Notes: generated by a model from the letters alone, not told the origin. A DNA stretch of 64,000 bases from a bacterium (GCA_020440605.1 JAGRNT010000004.1:156886-220885), one strand, 5' to 3'; positions 1 through 8,103 are shown, numbered from the stretch's first letter. Numbers and translations: made by a program.

Positions 1-1
1 C

Positions 2-220
2 GACGTGCATGTGCCGCTCAAGCAGGTGCTGTTCGGGCCCAGCCAGGTGACCGATGGCACGCAGAACCTCGTCGGCGCGATCAAGAGCTCGATGGGCCTG
101 TGCGGCGCGCAGACTATCCGTGAATTCCACAACACGGACATCGCCTTCAGCTTCAGCTTCATGACGGAGGGCAAGGCGCTGCAGATCGGCCAGCAGGTCG
201 GGATGGGCTCGAAGAAGTAG
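2..220 (+). CDS. IMP dehydrogenase-family protein (GuaB3-like), C-terminal end only
   Basis: The gene enters from the left edge, so only about 72 C-terminal codons are present, ending in TAG. The motif FGPSQVTDGTQNLVGAIKSS followed by CGAQTIREF is the C-terminal edge of the IMPDH/GMP reductase barrel, where members of this family close with a 'DGTxNLVGAxxxxM' helix. The end (FSFMTEGKALQIGQQVGMG) resembles the non-canonical GuaB3-type branch more than GuaB, which normally ends differently after CGAKTIEEL. The catalytic cysteine loop and CBS region are outside the window, so whether it makes XMP or has a related role cannot be decided. The family call is firm and the subtype is tentative. Confidence 0.75.
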   Translation, partial: DVHVPLKQVLFGPSQVTDGTQNLVGAIKSSMGLCGAQTIREFHNTDIAFSFSFMTEGKALQIGQQVGMGSKK

Positions 221-248
221 GCAAGCATAAAAAGTTCATGCGCTAGGA

Positions 249-268
249 TAAAAAAGGCCCCGGGGCCT
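249..268. other. A-run plus GC palindrome
   Basis: A run of A is followed by a perfect 14-nt palindrome, AGGCCCCGGGGCCT (255-268). On the minus strand this would look like a terminator (GC hairpin then U-run), but no minus-strand gene ends here. It lies 30 nt after the GuaB3-like stop. Confidence 0.3.
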
Positions 269-337
269 GAGCACGGCTCTGTGAGGAGCCGGGGAAGAAT
301 CCCGGGGACAACCGGTTCATTATACCGGGAGCGGTGC

Positions 338-991
338 ATGGATGTTTCAGGTTTGCCTGCTGAGCTATTGAGAGCTGTCTCCATTAACAGACTTGAACCT
401 TATGTGAGTATCTGCGGTGATGCGCGCAGGGGACTTTCCGTGTATCTGTGGAACGTATCCCTCTGTGAAGCAATGTACCCTGCCCTGCACTGTTGTGAGA
501 TCGCTCTGCGCAACAGCATGTATGAAACCCTTTCCGAACATTTTGGCAATCGTGACTGGATCTTTGACCGCCGCTACCTTGTGAAACGTGACGGAGACAC
601 TATTGCAGGTGTAATGCGCCGGCTTGAGGACTATGGAAAGCCGCTTACGCCAGACAACGTCATGGCGGAGCTGACACTTGGATTCTGGAGCACCATGCTT
701 TCCGCATCCTACGACGCCAGGTACTGGCGCTCGCCTGGACTCTTAAGAAGGCTGTTTCCAAATGCGCCACGGTCCGAACTGAACATTGCACGTTTGCACA
801 GGCAACTCAATCATCTGCGGAATTTTCGCAATCGTATTTTTCATCAGGAACCTGTTTGGAACCGGAGTGACCTGGCTCGCAACAGAGATGATTGCTACAG
901 ATTCGCGGAATGGATATCAGTGGAGTGGTCCAATAGATTCAGGAAGATCGATAGATTTGATGAGATTTATCTATTCTGTCCAGTGATCTGA
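338..991 (+). CDS. Abi-like HEPN-domain protein
   Basis: A 217-residue cytoplasmic protein. ATG at 338 is chosen because GGGAG (328-332) lies just upstream; an in-frame GTG at 281 has no such site. It has the shape of the Abi-like family: an N-terminal YLWNVSLCEAMYPALHCCEI segment followed by LRNSMYE, a central LTPDNVMAELTLGFWSTML segment, and near the C-terminus NHLRNFRNRIFHQEP. Arg164 to His169 forms an R-x4-H motif, the catalytic signature of HEPN ribonuclease folds. Related proteins act in phage abortive infection or as stand-alone toxins, but many genomic copies are uncharacterised. No antitoxin-like gene is adjacent. The family call is good; RNase activity is inferred only from the motif. 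Confidence 0.7.
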   Translation: MDVSGLPAELLRAVSINRLEPYVSICGDARRGLSVYLWNVSLCEAMYPALHCCEIALRNSMYETLSEHFGNRDWIFDRRYLVKRDGDTIAGVMRRLEDYGKPLTPDNVMAELTLGFWSTMLSASYDARYWRSPGLLRRLFPNAPRSELNIARLHRQLNHLRNFRNRIFHQEPVWNRSDLARNRDDCYRFAEWISVEWSNRFRKIDRFDEIYLFCPVI

Positions 992-1076
992 ATCCTCAGG
1001 CCGCCGGTTTTGCACGGAATTCGCCAATAATCGAAATCAGCTCGCCTTAGTACTTCCGGCTCTTGTCAGACACGAC

Positions 1077-1082
1077 TATAAT
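1077..1082 (+). promoter_or_regulatory. -10 element (TATAAT)
   Basis: A perfect TATAAT lies 84 nt upstream of the GTG at 1166, in the gap after the HEPN gene. No convincing -35 is seen at 17 nt (TTCCGG). It probably drives the tandem paralogues at 1166 and 2004. Confidence 0.4.
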
Positions 1083-1165
1083 CAGGTATGGTAATATCTG
1101 CTACCGCGTAAGTGCGCGGTCCCATCAGTCTTTGTCAAGCTGATTATTCGGAAGAGGTTTTACTA

Positions 1166-1945
1166 GTGCTAGAGCATATCGACCGTCGGCTCGCCCAGTT
1201 CAGCGATCCTGTCCGGGAGAACATCTATACCCGCGACCGGACTGCGTGCGACCAGATCCTGAACGACGCCTGGCGCTGGCTGGCTCAGCAGAAGCTCTCC
1301 TCGGACGAACTGCAGGCCATGAAGATGGTGCTGCACTTCCTGGAGTTCCAGGTCAGCGATGCCTTCACCGAGGACAAGGACCAGCAGCGCCAGCAGATCC
1401 TGTACGTGCTGCGCAGCATGAGCGAGCCGATCATCGACCCGCTCTCCTCCGTGATGCAGGCCCGGATCCTCCTGACCCTGCGCTGCTGGGCGCACCGCTC
1501 CTATGACGTGCGACTCTCGCTCAAGCAGTTCCAGCAGTGGTTCAACATGATTCCCGAGGTTGACATCGACTCCAAGTGCTGGAACTACATTTCATTCTGG
1601 GCCTTTGACACGCGCGCCGATGACTACCTCAAGGCCGCCTACCGCTACTTCCTCACCAGCCCGCTGGACTTCATGGTGGACTTCAGCCGCCAGCGCCTGA
1701 AGGTGATGGTCGGACTGATCGAGGGCACCTGCAAGGTGCGCGACGTGGAGCGCCTGATCGAGCTTATGCCGCACTACTACCACATCCGCTGGTTCATGAA
1801 GCACATCATCCCGTTCTGCAAGCGCCTGCAGCTCTGGACCCCCGCGCTCGAGGGTGCCTTCAGCGTCAAGAGCCGCGAACTGATGGAATCGCCGCAGGTC
1901 CCGCCGCGCACGGTGCCGCAGGGCCGCAAGATCCTCAACTTCTGA
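1166..1945 (+). CDS. Unknown protein, first of a tandem paralogous pair
   Basis: 259 residues, starting at GTG 1166. GGAAGAGG (1150-1157) precedes this start, and here the protein (LEHIDRRLAQF) aligns with the start of its downstream paralogue ([11 protein letters not shown]). There is no signal peptide, membrane segment or recognised catalytic motif; it looks helical and cytoplasmic. The pair share the blocks [33 protein letters not shown] and a C-terminal tail VPPR---G-ILNF/ISLNF. The conserved aromatic block and the conserved last residues suggest a shared fold and perhaps a binding tail. I do not recognise the family. Confidence 0.8.
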   Translation: MLEHIDRRLAQFSDPVRENIYTRDRTACDQILNDAWRWLAQQKLSSDELQAMKMVLHFLEFQVSDAFTEDKDQQRQQILYVLRSMSEPIIDPLSSVMQARILLTLRCWAHRSYDVRLSLKQFQQWFNMIPEVDIDSKCWNYISFWAFDTRADDYLKAAYRYFLTSPLDFMVDFSRQRLKVMVGLIEGTCKVRDVERLIELMPHYYHIRWFMKHIIPFCKRLQLWTPALEGAFSVKSRELMESPQVPPRTVPQGRKILNF

Positions 1946-2003
1946 AGCAGGGCCAGGGCGACCTCGGCTAGAATCTTTGCAGCCCCGTTCCCGGCTGGCA
2001 GGC

Positions 2004-2786
2004 ATGATCCAACACCTCGACAACTGGCTGGCGCAGTACCGCACCCCCTTCTGGGAGGCGATATATCTTGACAACAACACGGCCTGCCAGGCCAGCCTGC
2101 AGCAGGCGCGCGATGCGCTGGCGAATGCACCGTTCAGTGAGGATGAGCGCCAGGCGCTGGGGGTTTATGTCGACTTCATGCAGTACCAGCTCAAGCACTA
2201 CTTCGCTGCCAACGCAATGCAGCGTGCCGAGCTGGCCCGCGGGCAGATCGTCAGCATCAGCATGGCCAGCCGCGGCCCGCTGGCAACGGTGATGGAAGCC
2301 CGCTGCAGCCTGACCCAGCGCTGCTGGGCGCACGCGATGCACGGGATCGGGATCCCGCGCGGGCACGTTGACAGATTCTTCGGGCAGGTCCCCGAGGAGG
2401 ACCGCGACCACCAGCTGATGAACTACCTCTCCTTCTGGGCCTTCGCGGTGCGGGACCTGGACTACATGGAGCAGAGCTACCGCTACTTCCTGCTGGTGCC
2501 GGTGGAGTTCATGGTGGACTTCAGCCGCCAGCGCGTGAAGGTGATGCAGGCCGCGCTGCGCCTGGAGCTGGAACGCCATGACCTGCTGCGCCTGATTGAG
2601 CTGATGCCGCACCGCATGCACGCCGCCTGGTTCGAGAAGCTGCTGCTGCCTGTACTGCAGGAGAAGAAGCTGATCAGCGAATCAACGCTCGCGGCCTTCG
2701 AGCAGAAGCGCAGCGAACTGCTGGCCCGCCCGCCCGCCGTGCCGCCGCGCAGCCAGAGCCCCGGGAAGATCTCGCTGAACTTCTAG
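2004..2786 (+). CDS. Unknown protein, second of a tandem paralogous pair
   Basis: 260 residues, ATG 2004, 58 nt after the stop of its paralogue, so probably the same transcript. GGCAGG just upstream is a weak ribosome site. It keeps all shared blocks: [46 protein letters not shown], and the tail [15 protein letters not shown]. The N-terminal thirds diverge more than the middle and end, as expected of an old duplication with partly separated roles. No catalytic residues can be proposed. No neighbour gives a functional clue, since the genes on both sides are unrelated. Confidence 0.8.
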   Translation: MIQHLDNWLAQYRTPFWEAIYLDNNTACQASLQQARDALANAPFSEDERQALGVYVDFMQYQLKHYFAANAMQRAELARGQIVSISMASRGPLATVMEARCSLTQRCWAHAMHGIGIPRGHVDRFFGQVPEEDRDHQLMNYLSFWAFAVRDLDYMEQSYRYFLLVPVEFMVDFSRQRVKVMQAALRLELERHDLLRLIELMPHRMHAAWFEKLLLPVLQEKKLISESTLAAFEQKRSELLARPPAVPPRSQSPGKISLNF

Positions 2787-2949
<163 letters not shown>

Positions 2950-3807
2950 TCAGCTCAGTCCGACGAGGCCGGCGACGTAGCTCTGGCGGCTGCTGTGCTT
3001 GAGCGCCACCGTGATCAGTGCTGCCTTGAGGACCTCCGTCCAGTGCGAGCCGAGCACGCTCATGTGCTCAGCGCGGCCGCCCGGCAGGGGCTCGCCGAAG
3101 CGCTCGAAGAACAGCGCCATGTGCATCACGATCTGCGGGTTGACGATGTGAGAAGAGGTCAGCACGCGGTCCAGCCTGGTGTAGGGGATCTCGAGCACGC
3201 TGTTCTCGCCCCAGATACTGCTGGCTTCACGGTCCCGGCGCACGAGGATCAGGCGGCGGTCCGTGATGCACAGCGCACGGCCGTTCTTGCCGCTCAGCTC
3301 GTGGCGGATCTGCTCGTCATCCTCGAGCATGAAGTTCACCTTGCGGCCGAGCTCCTCGGGCAGCTCACTGCGGGTGCGCGCGGCCGGGAGGTCAATCAGC
3401 AGGCGGTCCTCCTGCAGCTGGATCTGGTACTGCAGCTCGAGGATCATCTGGAAGGCGGTGTCGATGGCGTCGTTCTCACCGAACCACTCGGCGAAGACCT
3501 GGCCCTGGGCATTCGTCAGCTTGAGCTTGAAGCCGCTGGGACGCGTGCCGTTGATGTAGTGGGGGCAGAGGTCGTCAATCTCGAGACCGCAGATTTCCTT
3601 GAGGCTGATCTCACGTACGCGGATGGAGCGCTTGAGGAAGTTCGAGCGCATGCTGAGGTCGAGTAACCTCTGGTCCGTCAGAGCGAGAGCCTGGCTCTGC
3701 GTCACCAGCACATCACATAGAAGGAGTTCTCCTTCCTGCAGCTGGTCCTTGATCGCCTTCCCAAATACTCCCGATGACTGACTAGTCCTGTTATTCCAGG
3801 GAGCCAT
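2950..3807 (-). CDS. Double bacterial PH-like domain protein
   Basis: 285 residues, ATG at 3807. Two copies of a bacterial PH-like pattern are visible. The first is at about residues 35-90 (LALTDQRLLDLSMRSNFLKR followed by ISLKEICGLEI). The second is at about 165-215 (LCITDRRLILVRRDREASSI followed by LEIPYTRLDRV). Each is a 'TDRRL' strand followed by a 'IPYxxIxxV' strand, as in YokE-like/bPH domains. There is no signal peptide or membrane helix. These folds often bind membranes or partner proteins; no function is known here. Upstream (3808-3900) is AT-rich and may hold the promoter. Confidence 0.6.
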   Translation of the reverse strand: MAPWNNRTSQSSGVFGKAIKDQLQEGELLLCDVLVTQSQALALTDQRLLDLSMRSNFLKRSIRVREISLKEICGLEIDDLCPHYINGTRPSGFKLKLTNAQGQVFAEWFGENDAIDTAFQMILELQYQIQLQEDRLLIDLPAARTRSELPEELGRKVNFMLEDDEQIRHELSGKNGRALCITDRRLILVRRDREASSIWGENSVLEIPYTRLDRVLTSSHIVNPQIVMHMALFFERFGEPLPGGRAEHMSVLGSHWTEVLKAALITVALKHSSRQSYVAGLVGLS

Positions 3808-3929
3808 CCACTAACAGTTTACACAATTAACCTTTCCTTTACAAATAATAAAAAATAAATCCAGCTAAAATAGGCAAATCTACACTGACTGGCGGTTAAA
3901 TTCCCATCAAATTGCTACAATTCGCACAT

Positions 3930-4517
3930 TCAGAGCACCGGTATTCCGGCTTTTTCCAGCATTTGCGCCGTTCTGACCAGCGGCAGGCCGACGATGTTCG
4001 GGTAATCGCCGCTGATCCGCTCGACGAGCAGGCTGCCCAGATCCTGAATGGCATAGGCCCCTGCCTTATCCCAGGGCCGGGCACGCTCCAGGTAGCGCTG
4101 CAGGGACTCCTGCGGCAGCTTACGGAAGCGGACCTCCGTACGCTCCAGCTCCTGCAGGCAGAGCCCGTCCGCACTGCGCTGCAGCACGACGGCGGTGGCA
4201 ACGTGGTGCACACGGCCACTGAGCAGGCTCAGCATGCGCAGGGCATCCGCCGGATCGGCGGGCTTGCCGAGGCGGTGTTCGTCGAGTAGCACCATGGTGT
4301 CGGCACTGAGCACCAGGCTGTCCGGGTTGGCGAGGCTGACCGGCCGGCCCTTGCGCCGCGCCAGTTCCAGCATTCGTGCCGGGAAATCGCCGATGGAGGC
4401 GTCGGCGAGCACCGCGTCCTCATCCAGTTCCGGGCCGGTTTCGACGGTGTAGGTGAGGCCGATGCTGTCCAGCAGGGCACGGCGGCGCGGTGACTGTGAG
4501 GCGAGGATCAGCTGCAT
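3930..4517 (-). CDS. maf: Maf family nucleoside triphosphate pyrophosphatase
   Basis: 195 residues, the usual size for the family. ATG at 4517 puts the invariant N-terminal ASQSPRRRALL at residues 6-16; in-frame upstream codons would only add unrelated sequence. Other family blocks are DTMVLLDEHRLGKPAD, WDKAGAYAIQ and SGDYPNIVGLPL. Maf proteins hydrolyse non-canonical or canonical nucleoside triphosphates (dTTP/UTP type) to the monophosphate and help limit misincorporation; substrate class is not decided here. It diverges from the rmlA-like gene across a 40-nt gap that must contain both starts. Confidence 0.93.
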   Translation of the reverse strand: MQLILASQSPRRRALLDSIGLTYTVETGPELDEDAVLADASIGDFPARMLELARRKGRPVSLANPDSLVLSADTMVLLDEHRLGKPADPADALRMLSLLSGRVHHVATAVVLQRSADGLCLQELERTEVRFRKLPQESLQRYLERARPWDKAGAYAIQDLGSLLVERISGDYPNIVGLPLVRTAQMLEKAGIPVL

Positions 4518-4545
4518 CCGGGGGATTCTAGCGGCTGCTGCAATG

Positions 4546-4551
4546 TAAGAT
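4546..4551 (+). promoter_or_regulatory. -10 element for a leaderless start (TAAGAT)
   Basis: TAAGAT lies exactly 6 nt before ATG 4558 and there is no Shine-Dalgarno sequence, so transcription should begin at or next to the start codon. The same geometry occurs at three other genes in the window. Confidence 0.5.
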
Positions 4552-4557
4552 TGAGCA

Positions 4558-5280
4558 ATGGCGCATACAGTCAAGGGCATCATCCTCGCCGGCGGCACGG
4601 GCAGCCGGCTCTTCCCGCTCACACGCGTGACCAACAAGCATCTGCTGCCGGTCGGGCGCAAGCCGATGATCTTCCACCCGATCGAGAAGCTGATCGAGGC
4701 CGGTGTGCAGGACATCCTGATCGTGACCGGCACTGAGCACATGGGGGCGGTGGTCGGTCTCCTGGGCAGCGGCAAGGACTATGGCTGCCGCTTCACCTAC
4801 AAGGTGCAGGACGAAGCGGGCGGGATTGCGCAAGCGCTCGGGCTGGCGCGCAACTTCGTGGGCAGCGACCGGATGTGCGTGATCCTCGGTGACAACATCT
4901 TCGAGGACGCGATCACGGAAGCCGTGCGCGAATTCAGCGAGGCCCCTGCAGGCAGTACGCGGCTGATGCTGAAGCCGGTGGAGGACCCGCAGCGCTTCGG
5001 TGTGGCGACGGTGGAGGGTGATCGGATCACGAAGATCGTGGAGAAACCGGCCGAGCCGGAGAGCAATCTGGCGGTGATCGGCGTGTACATGTATGACAAC
5101 GGCGTGTTCGAGGTGATCAGCACACTGAAGCCTTCCGGGCGGGGCGAGCTGGAGATCAGCGATGTCAACCAGCACTATGTCGAACAGGGGATGGTGAACT
5201 ACAGCGTGCTCTCGGGCTGGTGGACGGATGCCGGCACGTTTGAGAGCCTGGCGCAGGCGAACCGGCTGGTGGGGGAGTAG
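4558..5280 (+). CDS. Nucleotidyltransferase, glucose-1-phosphate thymidylyltransferase type
   Basis: 240 residues. The N-terminal signature ILAGGTGSRLFPLTRVTNKH followed by LLPVGRKPMI is the sugar-phosphate nucleotidyltransferase motif, with the G-x-G-S-R-L loop binding the nucleotide and the KP lysine contacting phosphate. Further conserved blocks are ILGDNIFED, GVATVEGD, IVEKP and GWWTDAGTFESL. The protein is close in length to short 'RmlA2' forms, lacking the C-terminal extension of classic RmlA. The expected product is dTDP-glucose for cell-surface sugars. No other rml genes are nearby, so the pathway is split or the activated sugar differs. The start appears leaderless. Confidence 0.85.
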   Translation: MAHTVKGIILAGGTGSRLFPLTRVTNKHLLPVGRKPMIFHPIEKLIEAGVQDILIVTGTEHMGAVVGLLGSGKDYGCRFTYKVQDEAGGIAQALGLARNFVGSDRMCVILGDNIFEDAITEAVREFSEAPAGSTRLMLKPVEDPQRFGVATVEGDRITKIVEKPAEPESNLAVIGVYMYDNGVFEVISTLKPSGRGELEISDVNQHYVEQGMVNYSVLSGWWTDAGTFESLAQANRLVGE

Positions 5281-5282
5281 GA

Positions 5283-5301
5283 GCTACCCGCTTCAGCGGT
5301 A
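5283..5301. repeat. Hairpin immediately after rmlA-like stop
   Basis: CTACCCGC and GCGGTAG enclose the loop TTCA, with one unpaired base, 3 nt after the stop codon. It is a member of the short hairpin family described in the findings and may act in 3'-end formation. Confidence 0.45.
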
Positions 5302-5446
5302 GTGACCTGCTGTGCTCGGGTTGGCAACGGGGACGACTCGGGGCGAAGCGGTAGCAGAAGCAGAAAGAGAATCAGAAGCAGAATGAGAAACAGCAGAAGG
5401 ACCGGCGCCGATTCCTGGGCAGGCTGAGCACGCAATGGAATATGGC

Positions 5447-5490
5447 GGGCGTGAACGCCCTTCCACTGGTAGCAGGGCGTTTACGCCCGG
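5447..5490. repeat. Paired GGGCGT/ACGCCC hairpins
   Basis: Two small perfect hairpins (GGGCGT-GA-ACGCCC and GGGCGT-TT-ACGCCC) stand about 15 nt apart. The same composite occurs in the opposite orientation at about 8874-8923, near the other REP cluster. Confidence 0.7.
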
Positions 5491-5535
5491 GAAATGAGAG
5501 TGGCTTCTGCATCCATAAATGAAACTTCCGAAACA

Positions 5536-5566
5536 AGAAGGACCGGCGCCGCCCCGCGGCGATTGG
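5536..5566 (+). repeat. REP element, left flank of RAYT relic
   Basis: This 31-nt sequence is the exact reverse complement of 6116-6146. Its core is the hairpin CGCCGC-CCC-GCGGCG followed by ATTGG. Related copies lie at 8741-8774, 8811-8844, 9007-9040 and 9076-9106. Those copies keep the stem while changing loop bases, and the last one changes a C-G pair to T-A on both sides. Confidence 0.8.
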
Positions 5567-5586
5567 GAGGCAAAGTTGCGGAGTGC

Positions 5587-6099
5587 CACAAATTGCCTTA
5601 TTACTGCCATACGTTGGTTCCAAAAAGAAACTCCAATCGTCTTGCCGGATATGATTACTCCACTCCCGGCTAATACTTCGTCACCATCTGCACTGTTGGC
5701 AATAGGAATCTCTTCGGCAGGATCGGACAGCAGAACACCGTGGAACTGAGCATGCTTGGCAGGATTGCCGATGAAATCTGGCAACGCAACAATCAGGTTT
5801 ACAGCAATGTCAGCAATGACCTTTACAGAATCATGCCGAATCACCTGCATGCCCTGCTGCTTCTAGAGCACCACGGTGCTGATGCTGAACGGCCACCCAA
5901 GCTGGGAACCGTGATCAATTCATTCAAGGGGGCCGTGACGAAGGAAGCGCGCCTGACAACGGGAATTCCTGGACTGGCAATCTGGCAGAACGGATTCCAC
6001 GAGAAGATCGTCAACAGCGAAGCGTCCCTGAACCGCATTCGCCAATACATTCTGTACAATCCGCATCTGGATGAACTCAGGCGGACTGGTGGAGCTTGA
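5587..6099 (+). pseudogene. REP-associated tyrosine transposase (RAYT), broken
   Basis: Reading one frame through gives KRNSNRLAGYDYSTPG, then TAA (5671-5673), then YFVTICTVGNRNLFGR, then IMPNHLHALLLL, GTVINSFKGAVT, WQNGFHEKIV and IRQYILYNP. This is the full RAYT/Y1 transposase layout: the HLH metal site and the tyrosine of the QYILYNP block are intact. The stop falls where the family has PG-A-YF, and no good start codon precedes the N-terminal motif; the only one is TTG 5563, inside the REP. An ORF from GTG 5740 (119 codons) retains both catalytic motifs but lacks the first strand. RAYTs cut and move REP hairpins, and this one sits between two perfect inverted REPs. Confidence 0.85.
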
Positions 6100-6115
6100 A
6101 TCGTAACGCCATCTA

Positions 6116-6146
6116 CCAATCGCCGCGGGGCGGCGCCGGTCCTTCT
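6116..6146 (-). repeat. REP element, right flank of RAYT relic
   Basis: Perfect inverted copy of 5536-5566, starting 17 nt after the transposase stop codon. Confidence 0.8.
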
Positions 6147-6329
6147 CCATTAAGGTACGTCCTGCTGGAGTATGCAACTGCCTCCCCCAATTGCCGCCTG
6201 GCTTGCGCCAGACCTCCGTGGGCGGGAAAAAATCCGCTGCTGTTTTCCGAACAGCCGGTGATGTGCGGCGTCTGGATTATTACCAGTTCGAAGATACAGG
6301 TTTTCACGACACAGCAACTCCTGACCTGG

Positions 6330-6364
6330 TGAACCCCGCCGACGCATCGGGGTTCACTTTTTTT
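6330..6364 (+). terminator. Intrinsic terminator
   Basis: Stem TGAACCCCG/CGGGGTTCA (9 bp, 9-nt loop) followed by C and seven T. Confidence 0.75.
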
Positions 6365-6516
6365 CTATGCCCGGAAAGTGTTCCCCCCAAAAAGACCAGA
6401 AACAGTTCCCCTATTTCTTAGAACAAATCCGCAGCGGGGGTGGTCTCTCTAATTACCAGTTCACATTGGCAGTCTTCAGAAACCGCAAGGGAGTTCTGAT
6501 TTGACAGCGATGTAAG

Positions 6517-6546
6517 AGGCGCCGATTCAGCCCGGCGCCTTTTCCT
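6517..6546 (+). terminator. Intrinsic terminator
   Basis: Stem AGGCGCCG/CGGCGCCT with an 8-nt loop followed by TTTCCTTTT. No protein gene lies between this and the terminator at 6330, so it may end a small RNA. Confidence 0.65.
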
Positions 6547-6812
6547 TTTCTAGTTGCCCGCTCATGCAAGCATTCGCGGTTCGGGTCTGCAATGCAGCTC
6601 AAAGCAAAGCTTCTCGCTGATTGCACTTGCAGGAGATGTTTCGTTTGGGATATGTAACTTCAGCGCGGCCAGGACGGCTTAGCCGGCCGCAGCGTCAGAC
6701 CGCCGAGCGCTCGTGCGAGGCGGCAGAAAAATCAAATGCGATGGACCGCGGCAGGCAGCCCATCGCAACACACACACACTGCGCCGGAGGATCTACCTCC
6801 GGCTGTTGTCAT

Positions 6813-7838
6813 CTAGATGTCGTCGTCGGCGAGGATCTCATCCTCATCCTCGAAGTCGTCATCGTCGGCATCAGGCACCGGCACGCCGAGATCGGCCTCC
6901 GCCTCACTGCGGTGCCCGTTGGCCCGCAGGTCGATCCCGTCACGGCGCTTCCATTCGATCAGGAAGGCCGCCACGTTCTGGCTGAGGTGGATGCTCACAC
7001 CGCGCGGGTTGTCATCCCAGTCGCTGCTCTCCGCCACGCCGTCGTGCAGCTCCATCCCGTACTTCTCCAGGTTGAGCTTGGAGAGGCTGCCCGTGGCCTC
7101 GAGCCGCAGGGCGTAGTCCTCGGGGATGTGCAGCGTGATGCTGCCGGCGTTGTTGCGTACGTCCATCTCCACGCGGTCCTCGCGCCTGCCGAGCTGCAGC
7201 ACCATGTTGCCGGCCTGGTTGTCAATCTCCAGGTCCTTGACGTCGAGGCTGCTCAGGTCGAAGTGCGCATCCGCCGCCGCATTGTGCAGGCTGGCGACGT
7301 AGGCGATGTCCGGGTTGAGCTTCAGACCGCTGCGACCGATGCTGTGCTTGAGCGTCACATCGGCCTTGCCGCCCTTCACATCGCTGATGATCACCGGCTC
7401 CGTGGGGGTGTTCTTGACCTTGCCCTGGATCAGCGGGCTGCCGCTGTCACCGCCCTTGACCTTGACGCGCCCGGCACGGATGTCGAGCGTGAGATTGCAG
7501 CGCTTGATGCCATCCGGGACCTCGACCTTCACGGGGAAGTCCTTGAGCTCCGTATAGCGGGCGGCCTTGCTGCGCTTGTACTGGCGCTGGGTACGGCGGA
7601 AGGTGTCAACGAGCGAGTTCTGGAACTCCACCGCAACCTCGCCGAGATTCTCCAGGTTGATCTTCGGCAGCTTGATGTTCGGAACATCGAAGCGGTTTCC
7701 GGCTGCGCCGGAACTTCCACCACGTCCGCTTTCGCGGCTTTCCGAATCCTGCAGGGCGTTGATCAGCTTCAGCCCCTCCTCGGGGGTCAGCCGGCCTTCC
7801 TGCACCATTTCCAGGATCTTGATCTTTTCTCTGCTCAT
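6813..7838 (-). CDS. LiaX/YvlB-like protein with N-terminal SHOCT-like helix pair and adhesin-like beta repeats
   Basis: 341 residues. ATG at 7838 follows GGAGAGG (7844-7850). Residues 7-25 (ILEMVQEGRLTPEEGLKLI) are the SHOCT-like helical hairpin seen at the N-terminus of YvlB and LiaX proteins. From about residue 95 the chain alternates short hydrophobic strands (LEIDNQAGNMVLQL, VEMDVRNNAGSITLHI) like DUF4097 beta-solenoid domains. The tail is very acidic (DADDDDFEDEDEILADDD). There is no signal peptide. In Firmicutes such proteins belong to envelope-stress modules; the role here is inferred only from that. It is last of a three-gene operon with a DUF2089 regulator whose C-terminus carries a similar helix pair. 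Confidence 0.7.
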   Translation of the reverse strand: MSREKIKILEMVQEGRLTPEEGLKLINALQDSESRESGRGGSSGAAGNRFDVPNIKLPKINLENLGEVAVEFQNSLVDTFRRTQRQYKRSKAARYTELKDFPVKVEVPDGIKRCNLTLDIRAGRVKVKGGDSGSPLIQGKVKNTPTEPVIISDVKGGKADVTLKHSIGRSGLKLNPDIAYVASLHNAAADAHFDLSSLDVKDLEIDNQAGNMVLQLGRREDRVEMDVRNNAGSITLHIPEDYALRLEATGSLSKLNLEKYGMELHDGVAESSDWDDNPRGVSIHLSQNVAAFLIEWKRRDGIDLRANGHRSEAEADLGVPVPDADDDDFEDEDEILADDDI

Positions 7839-7857
7839 GTTGTCCTCTCCAATTGAT

Positions 7858-8076
7858 CTATGCCGCGGCAGCCAGCCTGTCGACCGGAACACTGCGCTTC
7901 ATCCACAGCAGGCAGGAGCCCCGCTGGGTGTCGCCCAGCATCTGTGAGACGCTCTGCAGTTCCGCTTCCTCCAGCGGCTGCCAGCCCTGCCTGCGCAGGG
8001 TACTGATCAATTCACCCAGTTGTCCCAGCTCCACGGCCGAGACATCACGAAACATGTATTCCACGCTGAATCTCAT
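7858..8076 (-). CDS. Small unknown protein in DUF2089 operon
   Basis: 72 residues. ATG at 8076 is preceded by GGAAGGGAA (about 8082-8089), a strong ribosome site. The sequence (MRFSVEYMFRDVS, later LISTLRRQGWQPLEEAE) is compact and shows no membrane segment. I do not recognise the family. It lies 27 nt after the DUF2089 gene and 19 nt before the LiaX-like gene, on the same strand, so the three are probably one transcript. The conserved spacing and good ribosome site argue that it is real. Confidence 0.65.
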   Translation of the reverse strand: MRFSVEYMFRDVSAVELGQLGELISTLRRQGWQPLEEAELQSVSQMLGDTQRGSCLLWMKRSVPVDRLAAAA

Positions 8077-8103
8077 GGTTTCCCTTCCCACTGACGCCCG
8101 GCG

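Larger units (their letters stand above)
6147..6812. other. Gene-free stretch with hairpins
   Basis: No credible gene was found. It holds a hairpin CTGGC-TTGC-GCCAG followed by ACCTCC (6198-6217), two intrinsic terminators (6330-6364 and 6517-6546), a GCGGCC...GGCCGC inverted repeat near 6663-6690, a short CA run (6770-6779) and a strong hairpin, GCCGGAGG-ATCTA-CCTCCGGC (6783-6803). That last hairpin directly follows the stop of the minus-strand gene at 6813 and probably ends its transcript. The 120-nt segment between the two terminators could encode a small RNA, but I see no known family. Confidence 0.5.

Noticed and set aside
5671..5673. Recoding of the stop inside the RAYT gene
   Set aside because: The codon is TAA, not TGA or TAG, and the start is also missing, so plain decay is the better explanation.
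6270..6364. tRNA gene near a TTCGAAGAT sequence
   Set aside because: No acceptor, D or anticodon stems can be drawn around it. No other tRNA or rRNA signature was found in the window.
6621..7856. Long plus-strand ORF opposite the LiaX-like gene
   Set aside because: It is the antisense shadow of a real gene in high-GC DNA; its product is His/Leu/Ala/Val-biased and matches no family. The same applies to long antisense ORFs at 22574-24211, 29084-30913, 36602-38959, 39136-40605 and 40738-42225.
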